From the NCBI GenBank assembly GCA_034521715.1, contig JAXHLY010000002.1, forward strand, positions 1 to 64,000: 64,000 nucleotides of DNA, written 5' to 3'. Positions within the stretch are counted from its first letter, which is position 1, and every line of letters begins with the position of its first letter. The notes beneath the pieces were generated by a model. It made no database searches and had not been told where the DNA came from. It saw only the letters and a list, made by a program, of their open reading frames with translations. The position numbers were made by a program, and so were the translations under genes. The DNA is from Methylohalomonas sp034521715. GTDB taxonomy: Bacteria > Pseudomonadota > Gammaproteobacteria > Methylohalomonadales > Methylohalomonadaceae. Positions 1-12,170 of this stretch are shown piece by piece.

Positions 1-724
1 CGTTTTTGCAGTGCTGGACCAGTTACGTATTGCTGTGTTGAACCGGGCCAGGTCATCGGCATCGTCGGCCGCTCCGGCTCCGGCAAGAGCGCGATCGCCA
101 AGCTGGTGCAGCGGCTGTATGTCCCGGAACGCGGCCGCGTGCTGGTGGATGGTGTCGATCTGACCATGGTCGATACGGTCTGGCTGACGGCGGAATATCG
201 GCGTCGTCCTGCAGGACAATATCCTCTTCAACCGCGGCGTCCGCGAGAACATCGCCTCCGGCGACCCGGCGATGCCGATGGAACGTGTCGTTCATGCGTG
301 CCCGGCCTGGCCGGCGCGCACGAATTCATCCTCGAACTGCAGGAAGGCTACGACACCATCGTGGGCGAACACGGCAGTCAGCTGTCCGGCGGCCAGCGCC
401 AGCGCATTGCCATTGCCCGCGCCCTGATCGGCGATCCCGAAGAATCCTGATCTTCGACGAGGGTACGAGCTCGCTGGATTACCGAGTCCCGAGGCCATCG
501 TGCTGAATAACATGCGCTATATCTGCAAGGACCGGACGGTGTTTATCATCGCCCACCGGCTCAGCGCGCTGAAAACACGCTGACATGCATACATGGTCGT
601 CGGAGAAGGGTCGGGATCATCGAGCGTGGCAGCCACCGCGAGCTGATGGAGCAACAGGGCCAGTGCTGCGCAGCTGCATGCCCGCCAGGTGAGCATGGCG
701 GGATTCAACGAGAGTGGGGCATGA
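1..724 (+). pseudogene. hlyB: HlyB-type type I secretion ABC transporter ATPase, 3' part, frameshifted
   Basis: This is the nucleotide-binding domain of a type I secretion exporter of the HlyB class; the membrane and peptidase-like domains lie before the window. In order one can read a Walker A motif GRSGSGKS near 67-90, the stretch VLQDNILFNRG, the phrase LAGAHEFILELQEGYDTIVG, the ABC signature LSGGQRQRIAIARA near 385-425, Walker B ILIFDEGTSSLDY and the H-loop IIAHRL. All follow Escherichia coli HlyB closely. The reading frame changes near 195, 290, 446 and 580, so it is not open as printed. The stop TGA overlaps the ATG of the hlyD-like gene, as expected in an hlyBD operon. The likely cargo is the RTX protein encoded downstream. 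The family is clear; whether the breaks are real or sequencing indels cannot be decided here. Confidence 0.85.
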
Positions 725-2096
725 GCGCCGAAAATATAAAAAACCAGGCACTTGAATTCCTGCCGGCAGTACTGGAAGTGCCGGAAACGCCGCCGTTGCC
801 CATTGCCCGCACTATCGGCTGGGCGATTGTGGCGTTTTTCATTATGGCCGTGGATATGGGCCTGTATCGGCCACGTCAACGTCGTCGCCGTTGCGCATGG
901 CAAGCTCGTCCCGGCGGTCAGGTCAAGACCATCCAGCCGCTGGAAAGCGGCGTGGTGCAGGCCATCCACGTCGAGGAAGGCGACCATGTCACCGTAGGTG
1001 AGTTGCTGATCGAACTGGACAGCACAACCACCGGTGCCGGATAGGTCGGCATTGCGGGAGGATCGGGTCCTTTGCCCTCGAAGTCGACCGTAGTCGTTTG
1101 AAAACATTGCTCGCGAATCTGACCGAAGGTAGCGCAGAGCCGGCGACGGCATCGAGGCCGCCACGGGCATGCCGTGGATCGACTGGCCGGAGCATGCATC
1201 CCCTGAGCAGTCCAGCCTGCAGCGGCAGCGGCTGCGAACGCAGCTCAACCGATGCCCCATTCACAGCTCGCCGCCCTGGCCAAGGACGAGGAGCAAACAG
1301 GCCGAACTCGCCTCGATCGACGGAAGCGGTCGCGAAACTGGACGCCGCGATCCCACTGATCAGTGAACGTGCGTCTTCACTGCAGAATCTGGTGGCGGAG
1401 AAGCATGGCGCCGCGCATGCAATGGCTGGAGGCCGAGGAGGATGGGGTCGAGCAGGTCCGGGAACGCGATATCCAGATCATGACCGCCGGAATGCGATCG
1501 CCGCGATTGCCGCCATACGCGAACGCCAGCAGGCATTCCAGCCAGTTCGAACAACAGCGCCTGAGCGAGCTCAATGAAATCGAAAACCGGATTCAGTCCC
1601 TGCGCCAGGAGCTCATCAAGGCCGAGCAACGCTTCACCCTGCAGCAACTCAGGGCGCCAGTCTCCGGCACCGTCAATCAACTGATCGTTACCACTATTGG
1701 CGGCGTTGTCGAGCCGGCCCAGAAACTGATGACTATTGTGCCGGACAAGGATCCGGCTGGAAGTCGAGGCCTGGATTGAAAACAAGGACATTGGCTTCGT
1801 CGAAGTCACAGCCGGCGGAAATCAAGGTCAACACCTTCCAGTTCACCAAGTACGGCACGATTCAGGGTGAAGTTATAAACATTTCACACGATGCGGTCGA
1901 GGATGAAAAACGCGGCCTGATTTATGAAACCAGAATCGAACCGGAAAAAACATCCGTGATCATTAACGGCAAGGAAGTACGGCTGACATCAGGCATGGCC
2001 ATCTCTGCCGAAGTCAATCTCGGCGAACGCCGATTGATTGAATATATATTGACCCCGTTGCTTAGATATAAGGAAGAAAGTCTTAATGAAAGATAA
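721..2096 (+). pseudogene. hlyD: HlyD-family periplasmic adaptor of type I secretion, frameshifted
   Basis: The product is the membrane fusion protein that joins the inner-membrane ABC exporter to an outer-membrane TolC-like channel. The start ATG overlaps the hlyB stop. The N-terminus has a short cytoplasmic tail and one membrane segment (about residues 25-45), followed by the lipoyl-like half GGQVKTIQPLESGVVQAIHV and the phrase LLIELDSTTTGAD. The middle is a coiled-coil hairpin, the second lipoyl half reads APVSGTVNQLIV, and the C-terminus KYGTIQGEVINISHDAVED ... ESLNER matches the end of HlyD. Total length about 455 residues fits the family. At least six frame changes occur (near 868, 1038, 1145, 1300, 1490 and 1770). 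No TolC gene is in the window. Confidence 0.83.
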
Positions 2097-2115
2097 TGCA
2101 TACACCAAGTTTGTT

Positions 2116-2903
2116 AAAAGGGGACAGAACTATTTTTAAGATAGCGGCTTGAAGGGGGACAATAAATGCCAAGGCAGGCAAGGATAGTATTAGAGAACAC
2201 GCCACATCACATTGTGCAGCGCGGCCATAACCGCTCAGCCGTATTTGTCGAAGAAGCGGACTATCGGTATTACGTGGATACCTTGAGAGCTTGGAAGGCA
2301 AAGCTTTCGACATCAAAATATATAGCTATTGTCTGATGACCAATCATATCCATTTGATCGTCGATCCAGGCGATGATACTGCCAACATAGGCCAACTGAT
2401 GAAACGGCTGGCTGGCAGGCAAACCCGGTATGTGAATACCCTGGAACGACGCAGCGGCAGTCTGTGGGAAGGACGCTTCAAGTCGAGTCCTGTCGAGAGG
2501 GACACTTATTGCTAGCCTGCTGCCGCTATGTCGAGCTGAATCCGGTCCGGGCCGGCATGGTAAAGCGAGCGGGAAGACTTGTAGATGGTCCAGTTACCGG
2601 CAAAAGCTCGGACTGGCAGAGACGAGCTGGATTGACCCCGACCCGGCCTATCTGGGTCTGCAGACAAATCAGGAATAGCCAGATCCACAATATAGTGATT
2701 ATGTGAATCAAGGTGTCTCCGACGAGCAACGGCAACGTATTGTAAATGCCCTGCAACGCGGTCAATTAACAGGGACAAGACGTTTTATGGAGGAAGTGGA
2801 GGCCAGACTGGGCTTGAGAATTGAACATCGCGGGCCAGGTCGGCCCCGGAAAGTTAGAGAGGCACCGCTGCGTTATGGCTGAAAATAAATCTGTCGCCTT
2901 TTT
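2116..2903. mobile_element. RAYT-type insertion with imperfect inverted ends
   Basis: The transposase gene is bracketed by an imperfect inverted repeat. The left end reads AAAAGGGGACAGA (2116-2128) and the right end, read on the other strand, AAAAAGGCGACAGATTTATT (2903-2884). A second GGGGGACAATAA stretch lies just before the start codon. GGGGACAG-type ends are common around REP-associated tyrosine transposases. The element separates hlyD from the AT-rich gene and the RTX gene, so it may have split one secretion operon. Confidence 0.6.
2166..2882 (+). pseudogene. REP-associated tyrosine transposase (Y1_Tnp, TnpA_REP), frameshifted
   Basis: The protein begins MPRQARIVLENTPHHIVQRG and carries the IS200-like Y1 transposase HUH pair in the phrase CLMTNHIHLIV, then LWEGRFKS and YVELNPVRAGMV, which are diagnostic of REP-associated tyrosine transposases. 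It ends with GTRRFMEEVEARLG and GRPRK, also typical of this family. Frame changes near 2290, 2510 and 2590 break the roughly 235-codon gene. Such enzymes act on REP palindromes and usually stand alone, as here. The start ATG is the one that gives the canonical N-terminus. No secretion function is implied. Confidence 0.85.
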
Positions 2904-3041
2904 GGTGAGAACTCCACTGCAGGGAGGCGGCATGAATCACATTACTAAATCTGCCGGCGTGGACTGGGTTTGATTGGTTGTGGATTATTGCTTTGCTGCG
3001 CAGATATTGAATAGATTTAATTTTCACATTGAGATGAAATC

Positions 3042-3605
3042 ATGGTTGGATTGATATCACTTCTGATAGTAGCTTTATATGTTAGCGCCGTATGGTTTTT
3101 GGTGTCTAAAGTCAAGAGCAGGAAGGTAAAAACGATTGTTCTGCTTATAGCTATATTAGTTCCCACAGCTGATGTAATAGCAGGCAGAATTTATTTTGGC
3201 TATCTCTGCAATACAAAATCAGGCCAATATATTTATAATCCTATCGAGCTTGATAGCAAATATTTTTTAGAGTTAGGTGATATTGACAAATCTAAATTTG
3301 GAGAACATCCAACTGGATATGCGATTGCAAAAGGCGGGGAGTTCAACAAAATAAAATTGCAAGCCCTGTATGATTTAGAAAATGATAGCTATTTTTTGTA
3401 TTCTAAATTGTTTCACATATATAAGCGTGTAAGAATAATAAAAGATAAAAAGACAAAAGGGATATTAAGCAAATCTGTGTCTTTTAGATATAAAGGTGGC
3501 TGGGCAGAAAATATATATAACATGTCACCCGGAACGACCTGCCCAGACAGCACGCCTAGTATCCATGCACAACTACCACAAAATACCTTCGTGAAAAAGG
3601 ATTAA
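3042..3605 (+). CDS. AT-rich hypothetical membrane protein, 187 aa
   Basis: Not recognised. The first about 50 residues form two hydrophobic segments (3-20 and 29-48) joined by a short basic loop, so the protein is probably anchored in the inner membrane with its 140-residue remainder on one side. That part is rich in Lys, Tyr, Ile and Asn. The gene is visibly more AT-rich than its surroundings and uses codons such as ATA and AAA freely, suggesting recent transfer. It ends 33 bases before the RTX lipase gene and is unbroken, unlike its neighbours. A role as chaperone or immunity partner of the RTX lipase is possible from position only. Confidence 0.6.
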   Translation: MVGLISLLIVALYVSAVWFLVSKVKSRKVKTIVLLIAILVPTADVIAGRIYFGYLCNTKSGQYIYNPIELDSKYFLELGDIDKSKFGEHPTGYAIAKGGEFNKIKLQALYDLENDSYFLYSKLFHIYKRVRIIKDKKTKGILSKSVSFRYKGGWAENIYNMSPGTTCPDSTPSIHAQLPQNTFVKKD

Positions 3606-5149
3606 TTTATTTAAACATTTATTTAGGGAGTAAAGATAATGTCCATGGATGTTCACGAGTATGCTATTAATGCCCAATTATCATTGGCGGCTTATGCTAA
3701 CTTAGATGAAGTGAATGATATAGATGATGTTATTAATGCTCTAGAAGTAGCAGGTATGAGCGAAGCTGGGTCAAAGACTCGTGACTTCCTCGGGCTCAAT
3801 GAGAATAATAAACTGATTACTGGCAAAGGCTTTGAGATCATTCATCATGAGCCAGATAGAACTTCTGGATTTTCATCTACTGTCTTTAAGGATCGTGACA
3901 CTGGAAGATATCATCTGGCCATCAGGGGGAACAATTCTAAGCAGGATGTTGCCGATTTGATTGCTGACGCCAATGTATCTGTTCTATCTGGAGGCGCCAT
4001 TCAATGCATCAAATCGTTTCCCTGTTAAATTATTATCTACGCCTAATTTACTCCCAAGGAAGAGTCTGTCGTCCAGATCATCGCCAGTGCCGGCGGGGGC
4101 GTATTCACGACCACTGACGTCTCGGGTACTCTAGGCCTGCTTGATGCGGATTCGCCCGTCACGGTCGCGGGCCATTCTCTAGGCGGCCATCTTGCGGCCG
4201 CTTTTGTCAAGGCCTTTCCGGTGATCGGCAATACCAACACAGAGGGCTTTACCTATAACGGGTTGGGCACTGGCTCGGGTCTGGATAGACTGCTCGACCG
4301 GTTAGCAGGCCTCTATGGGATTACACCAGACACCACGTCGCCTGCCTCTGCCTTTCCTGTCACTAACCTGATTGCGGAACCCGGCATTGACCTGGTCCCC
4401 AATGCGCTTGCCGCAAGCGCCATCAGCTGGGCAACAGCGAGTTGCTGTTTATTGAAGAAGGCGTCGGTGCGCAAAACCACAACATTAGCCGGTTGGCCGA
4501 ATGCCCTGGCTGTCTATGAATCTGTTGGGCAGCATTGATCCGGCCAAGTCAACAGAACGAAATTCTCACCCTCGGCCGGGATATCTCTGGAGGCCGCCTC
4601 GGGACCAGGCGGGGGCCAGCCTGGAGGCGGCGGGCGGATGGTCTCCGGCAAGATCTTCGGCACCGGCGTGGACGTCGCCGTCGGCGATCGGGATCAGCTC
4701 TACACCGGCCTCCACGCCCTGCGCGAGGCCATTCCCGACACCGCCTCGTATCAGCTGGTCGAATCTGGTCCGGATGGGCCCCGACGACCTGCGGGCCCGC
4801 GCCGCGGCCGATGCGCCGGAGGGGCTAGACCTACCGTTACGCCCTACAGAACCTGCTGCCCTTCGCCGTGCTCGGCGATCCCGGTCTGTATGACCAGGAA
4901 GCCCCTGGCGGCCGGGCGCTTCAGATGAGAGCTACCTCGCCGACCGGGGCCGGGGCGCTGGACGTTAGTTCTGGAAGGCAATCTTCGCGACCGGGCCGCG
5001 GTGCGCTCGCCGGGGCGGTCGGCATGTACGAATCGCTACCGAGTTCATTGACGACCACGAGGCGGACGGTGACGGTGCCGGAAACCCTTGCCCGGATTGC
5101 CGGCCGCAGCCAGGGCGGCGCCCGCGGCCCGGCTGGTCCGCTTCGGCAG

Positions 5150-6740
5150 CAGCGAGACCGACACCCTGTATGGTGGCGGCGAGGCCGACCGGCTCTACGG
5201 CGGCGCGGGTGACGATACGTTGTACGGATCGGCGACCAGGGGTCGACGACGGGCCAGAAGTTCCCGACCGCCTGGAAGGCGGCGCTGGCGATGACACCTA
5301 CCATGCCGGGCGCGGCGACGTCGTTTTCGATGCAGCGACCGCCGGGGCGCGATCTATCTGTCGACGGCGTCAGCCTTCGCCGGGGAATACCGGCTGGAGG
5401 GCGAGGACGAGAGCGGGCGCGCGCCCTGTACCGGCCGCAGCACCCGCGCCATCAGCCTGTCGGTCACGGACGCCCGGGCCGTGTTCAGCCGCCGGGACGG
5501 CGCGGTGACGGTCGAGGCCTTCGACACCGCAACGCAACCGTTCGCCGACGGCGACTTCGGCATCACCCTGATGGATTCCGAGGCGCCTGACTCCGATGAT
5601 CTCAACATCGTCGACGGCACGGACGGCGACGAAAGCCTGGTCGCGGGCACGGAGCTGAACGGCGATGAAGGCGACGATCTGATCCGCGGCTACGCGGGTG
5701 ACGACGATCTCTACCTATGGCCGGCTGGGGGCGGACATCCTTGAAGGCGGTCCCGGCCAATGATTACCTCAACAGCAGTACTTTCCTGGACGGCCCACTC
5801 ACGTTGTTCCCCGACGACCCCGGCGATTGGCTGTTCGGCGGTGACGGCGATGACATTGTAATCGGCGGATGGCGGCAGGTGACCGGCTGTTCGGCGGTGA
5901 CGATGCCGGTTCAGACTTATCTGTCCGGACGCGGCGGCGACGACTTTCTCGATGGCGGACCAGGGCGACGATGTGCTGTCCGGCGGGATCCGGAAGTTGA
6001 CCGGCTCATGGGTGGTGACGGCGACGATATTTTGTCTTGGCGGCGCTGATGTTCAGGCGACAATCAGATCGCGATTGGACAGCTGAACCAATAACGGATG
6101 CGTGTCCGGCCACATTGCTGATTACTTTCATGAGGCGCATTTATTCAGATAACCATCTAGAAGATCAGTGGGGATATTATTTTGGGTGGTCCGGGAAATG
6201 ATTTTATCAATGGCGGTGCTGGTGATGATCTGCTTTATGGACAAGCGGATAACGATAGTATTCTCTACTTGGTCTGGGTGGCAACGACTTAATAGCGGGT
6301 GGCAGCGGAGACGACGTGCTTTAGGGTGATAGCGCCTTCCAGTTAGAGCGGTGTTACGGGTAATGACGCGATCCACGGTGGCGACGGCGACGACGAGATA
6401 TGTCGGCGAAGGCGGTGATGACCGGCTTTACGGCGACGCGGGCAATGACTTTCTATGGGGCGGCGACGGGAACGACACACTGTATGGCGGAACTGGACAG
6501 GACGAATTGACGGGCGGCGCCGGTGGTGACCGGCTTTTTGGCGGTGACGATAACGACAGGTTGTTCGGCGACGCGGGCGATGACTATCTGGATGGCTGGA
6601 AAGGGGATGACATGCTGTCCGGCGGTGAAGGCGATGACAGCTTGACTGATAGCGTCGCCAAAGACCTGCTGGACGGCGGTCGCAACGATAATTATTACTA
6701 TGGTCGCGGCAACGGACACGACCTAATCCGGGACAGCGGC
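5150..6740 (+). repeat. RTX nonapeptide repeat block 1
   Basis: The translated frames show successive glycine- and aspartate-rich nonapeptides such as GGEADRLYG, GGAGDDTLY, GGDGNDTLYG and GGAGGDRLFG. These form calcium-binding parallel beta-rolls. At DNA level the repeat shows as recurring GGCGGTGACGGCGATGA-like units, which also makes this region prone to assembly error. Confidence 0.85.
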
Positions 6741-9489
6741 GGTCATGACCGGCTGCATTACCGACGGCATCCGTCTGGACGAGATCGCCGTTTCGGTCTC
6801 GGGCGACGACATCATTCTGACACTGGATGCCGATAACAGCGTGACGATAGAGATGGCGCAGTCGATTGAGAAACCATCGACGTGATTACCTTTGCCGATG
6901 ATCGCGTCTGACGCCCGCCACTCTCCGAACCGGAGCTGGCCGGTTTCCTGTCGATAGCCGACGAATCAGTCCGCAAGCATTACCGGTTCTGACGGTGACG
7001 ATTATCTGATTGCGGAGGCCGCCAACAGCGTAATCGACGGCGGTACGGGCAATGACCTGTATGTGGTCACCGAGAAAGTGGAAACGATCACAATCACGGA
7101 CAGGGCCGGGACCGACACGCTGTTTCTTGACCGGGACCTGATGCAGTATTCAGCGGTTCCGTGGAAAATGGCGTATTGGAAGCCGATTTCGACGGCGTGA
7201 CCGTGCGTGTCAACAGTTGGCTGGAGAACCCGCTGGAGCAGTTCGTGTTTGCCGACGGTTCTGAGCTGGATAGAAACGCTTTCGATGCATTCCTGGATTA
7301 TGCGCCGGTGCAGAATCAGCCGGTTGAAATGACTGCACCTGCCATCGATCAACTTTTCGGGTATCAGATACCCGCCGATCTGTTCGTCGATCCGATTACC
7401 GGCGAGGACCTGACCTATAGGGTCAGTATCAACGGCTCCTCCGGTTGGCTGAGTTATGATTCCTCGACCCGGACCCTGTCCGGCACACCGGCCTATTCCG
7501 ACATTGGTTCAGTGCCGATCGAAATCACTGCGCGGGATTCTTCTTTCCAGGAGGCCAGCACGTTACACACGCTGGACGTGTTGCCGCCGGTCGACGGCTA
7601 TGCCGTTCTTCATCCCGACACGATTGACGGTCGTAACGGCACCCATCTGACTCTTTTCGGCTATTCCGACGACCCGCAGGGCGCAACTGAATCCCCGGTT
7701 CCATGCAATTGGCGATATTTCCGGGGATGGCATTGACGATCTCTTGGTTGAGACGAACGACGGCCGTTCCCGTGTCGTCTTTGGCGATCCACAGGGGTTG
7801 GGGGAGACGATCAATTTTCTGGATCTTGACGGTACGAACGGTTTCGTCATCGAGCACAAAGATCCCGGTCGCAATGTCCGTGCCGGGTTGGGCGGTCCTA
7901 CGGAGCTCGGCTTTCGTCGTGGCGATTTCAACGGCGATGGCGTGGCCGACCTCCTGTTGGAGGTGACCGGTATGCCGGCCGATACCGGCTACGATCGCGA
8001 AGGCTACATTGTCTTCGGTGGCGGTGATACGACTGCGGCCTCGTTGACATTGAATGGAGAATCAACGGCCAACGTGGTGCGTATCACGGCCACGGAAGAG
8101 GATTCTTTGCAACCCACTTTCAGTGCCATATCCGATTACAACGGCGACGGAATAGACGATATCCGCTTTCTGGACAAGGTCATCTACGGCGGCGCCGATC
8201 TGCCCGCCCAGCTCGATGCGGACAGCCTGGATCCAGAAGCAGGACGGGAACTTGCATATGCAGCTACCGACATCGGTGACATGAACGGCGACGGGATGCC
8301 GGACTACTATTTGCCCGGACATTCCGCGGTGCTGTTCGATACGGCGTCCGGGCTGCCGGAGACGATCGATGCGCAAACACTGGATGGCAGCAACGGCTTT
8401 CGCCTGTCGTCGAGCAGCGGGCCAATCACCTCGGTGGCGGGGATCGGCGACTTCAACGGCGACGGGCTGGCGGATCTGGCTACTGGCGTGCCCGAAGACG
8501 ATCGGGTCTCTATCCTGTATGGCCGTGACGATGGATTTGCCGCCGAGATCGATCCCGCTGATCTGGCCGCTGCAGATGGAGTGGTCCTGACCGGCGGCCT
8601 GCAGGGATCACTGGGGGATAAGATCGCGCCGGCTGGTGACGTCAATGGCGACGGGTTGAATGACGTACTGATCAGTCAGTCCGGATTTGTTTCCGGACAT
8701 ATCGATGCACTGGTTTTGTATGGCACGGAAGAGGCACTGGCTTCTCCGTTGGCTGCCAGAAATCGACCCGGATAGAGGTTTCTTTGTACGCAGCGACGGA
8801 TACTCCTATACGGACGGCAGCGTACACGGTCTGGGAATGGGCGACATCAACGGCGACGGATATGGCGATGTTCAGGGTGATCGGCAGTAACGGCGAGCGC
8901 TACATCGGCTACGGCCAGGCGGTTCAACCGGCCACCGTGCTGTTCGGCCGCGGCCGGCGACGACACGCTCTCGCTCGAAGGCAAGCCGCTCGCCGTGTAT
9001 GCAGGCGACGGCGACGACACCATTACGATTATCGATCTGGGATCGACCGGCCAATGCCCCCGAAATTGAAATATACGGCGGCAACGGCGCCGATAGTCAT
9101 GATTGTCGGCAGTCCCGGCAAGCCGCTTAATTCTGTTGAGCCGGACGCCATCACTTCTATCGATATTCACGGCGGTTCCGGTGACGATGAATATGTCATC
9201 AACGGAGATAACGTATTTGTCACAATCCATGACGATGGCCGAACGGCGGGAGGTAACGTGCTGCGCTTCGGGAGAATTATCGCCTGGAAGAGATGCTGCT
9301 GACCCAGAACGAGGCCAGGGAGTTCGTTGATCCGCTTTGCCAACAGCCGGTCTGAAGTAAGACTCGATCCTGATAATTTTATTCCATGGCTGGTCGACAC
9401 CGGGCCGAGGGCAATCCAGGAAGTGAGCTTCGCCGATGGGGCAGCCCTGACCTACGATCAACTCATCGCCCGTGGCTTCGATCACATCG

Positions 9490-9750
9490 GCACGGCCGAT
9501 GACGATTTCTTGCAACGGCACCAACATGACGGACCGCATGTACGGCGGTGCGGGTAATGACGGATGTCGAGTGGCGGCGGGGATGATTTTCTCTATGGAG
9601 ATGACGGTGATGACTGGCTATTTGCTGACGCAGGTAACGATTATCTCTATGGCGGCGTCGGCGATGACTATCTGGACGGGTATTGGGGTGATGATTATCT
9701 GGAGGAGGTCCCGGTGACGATTATCTGAAAGGAGGAATCGGTAACGACAT
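9490..9750 (+). repeat. RTX nonapeptide repeat block 2
   Basis: Units such as GGAGNDG, GDDGDDWLFADAGNDYLYGG and GDDYLDG are spread over three frames because of indels. The block follows a unit ending FADGAALTYDQLIARGFD, the linker seen before other RTX blocks in this gene. Confidence 0.75.
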
Positions 9751-11879
9751 TTATCGCATGAATCGGGGCGGCGATAATGACGTGATCCAGGAGGAAGGCG
9801 GGATCGACGTGCTTGAGTTCGGCCCCAACATCGGCCCCGGGTCACTGTTTCTGGACACGGATGGCAATGACTTGGTTATTCAGCTTTCCGATAGTGATTT
9901 CGTCACAATCAGCGGCTTCTTCCGGAGTACCGGCAGTGGACTCGTCGAGTTTTTCCGATTTACCGACGGCACACTGCTTACTGCGGACGAACTGTTGAAG
10001 CGCAATTCGAAAGCACCACCATCCTCGGCACTGAGGGCGATGATGCTGTAACTGTACCTGGCGGCGTGAATCATGTGTATACCGGCCTTGGCAACGACTC
10101 TGTCGTAATCAACGGGGAAAGTATGTTGGGACAGAAACGGCTGCAGGCAAGCACGGGAGAAGGAAACGATATCATTGAATACCGGGGGGTGATTGCCAGC
10201 GGTTCCAGCGCCAGAACGCCGAGAGTCACGCTTGAAGGAGGTCCTGGCGATGATCGCTACGTGATCAGCGGGAACCGGGGAAGCGTCTCCATCAGAGGAT
10301 ACCGCAAGGCCGGGCGAGGGCGATTCCGTAGCCTTCGGGGAAGGATCCCGCGCCAATAATCTCAGGCTGGGTCTCGGCTCGCTCTTGCTCAATTTCGGCG
10401 ATGATCGGGTCGAGGTACATCTTGAATCCTTTGATCCGGATTGACGTTCTGGGTGGTCCACGTACTGCTGAAACCTTCGAGTTTGCCGATGGTACCGTAT
10501 TATCCTATGAGGAACTGGTTGCACGGGGATTCGATATCTGAGGGAACGCACACGGGCGACGAGTTCGACAGGTACCACGATCTCGATGAATCGCATCCGT
10601 GGCCTTGAGGGTGATGATGTCCTGGTGGGCGGCGCCGGTGACGATCTGCTCGAAGGCGGCAGAGGGTTCGATACCTATATCTTACAATATCGGTGATGGC
10701 CGGGATGATGATATTCGATACCGGTGGTTTTGATACCGGTACGTTTGCGGGGAAGGGATGATGTCGGATTCATTCGAGTATTTCGGCCGCAATGGCGATG
10801 ATCTGGTGGTTGATATCGATGAGGCAACAGACGGAGGGCTCGTTGTTAAGCGCTGGTTCGATAACTCCGCCGATTTTCGCATTGAGCGGTTCCTGTTCGC
10901 CGACGGCACAGTCGCCGGCCCGGACGACCTCGTAAGTGTAAATCGGTCGCCGGTGCTGGCTACTACCTCTTTCCGATATCCAGACCGAACGGGACGCCGG
11001 ATTCGTCGTGCACGATCTGCCGGTGGACAGCTTCAGCGAATCCGGATAAGGGATCCGCTTATCTGTGCAGAGCTGCGCTTGCTGATGGAGGAGACCTCCC
11101 TGACTGGCTGAGCTTCGACCCGGACAGCCGAGTTCTGAGCGGTGTGCCCGGCAATGCCGATGTCGGTGTGCACGATCTTCGGATAACAGTCACCGATCCC
11201 GAGGGCGAATCGGTCAGCGAGCTGTTTACCCTGACCGTGGAGAATGTCAACGACACCCCCGTGGTAGTTGCACCGCTGGCCGACGAAGAAATCGACGAAG
11301 ATGTGCCCTGCAGCCTGGCCATACCGGAAGGCACCTTCACTGATCCGGATTTGATCCATGGTGATAAGTTGACACTAGGCGCTATGTTGGTCGGCGGTGA
11401 TCCGCTGCCCGCGTGGCTTGTGTTCGATCCGGCCACGCGAACACTGTCCGGCACAGCGGAGAATGCCGATGTCGGCGAGTATGCCATCGAGATCAAGGCC
11501 ACAGATCTTGTGGGAGCCTCGGCCACGACTTCCTTTCAGCTCACGATCAACAATGTCAATGATACGCCGATCGTGGCGCATCAGATCGAGGATGCAACTG
11601 CCTATATCAAGGAGTCATTTGAATACAGACTGCCGAAAGATAGGTTTACAGACCCGGATCTTATCCACGGTGATACATTGGCTTTGGAACGTTACTCAAG
11701 CGAATGGCGGCCCGTTGCCTGAATGGCTGGCCTTCGATGCCGAGACCGGGACTTTCAGTGGTACACCGCGGGTTGCCGATTACGGCAGTCTGGAACTGCA
11801 GGTAACTGCGACCGATCGGGAAGGAGCGAGTGCCACGGACACATTCACTTTGAACATTGACAGCCAGGCGCGGCGCATT

Positions 11880-12170
11880 GAAGGGGATCATCGCCGCAAT
11901 GTACTGATTGGCCGTTTCGGTGATGACCTCTTGCTGGGTAAAGGCGGCAACGATCTGCTGATTGGGCTCGGCGGTGACGATATCCTGCTGGGCGGCTCGG
12001 GTGATGATCGACTGCTCGCCATTGCCGGGGAAAACCTGCTCGACGGCGGGAACGGAAACGATACACTCCAGGGCGGACTGGGTAGGGATACGCTGGTAGG
12101 TGGCAAGGGGGATGACAAGCTCGTAGGCGGCCTTGGCGATGACAGTTATATTTTCCGTCAGGGTGATGGT
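11880..12170 (+). repeat. RTX nonapeptide repeat block 3, near the C-terminus
   Basis: This block is unbroken in one frame and gives the cleanest repeats: GKGGNDLLIG, LGGDDILLGG, SGDDRLLA, GGNGNDTLQGG, LGRDTLVGG and KGDDKLVGG, followed by the capping phrase DDSYIFRQGDGNDVI. Its place directly before the C-terminal secretion tail is typical of RTX exoproteins. Confidence 0.85.

Noticed and set aside
517..1260. Minus-strand open frame of 247 codons over hlyB/hlyD
   Set aside because: The plus strand encodes recognisable HlyB and HlyD pieces across frame changes; the minus product has no features.
4540..5700. Several separate small genes in the lipase-RTX linker
   Set aside because: The pieces fall in alternating frames without ribosome sites, and join into one continuous RTX protein when single bases are corrected.
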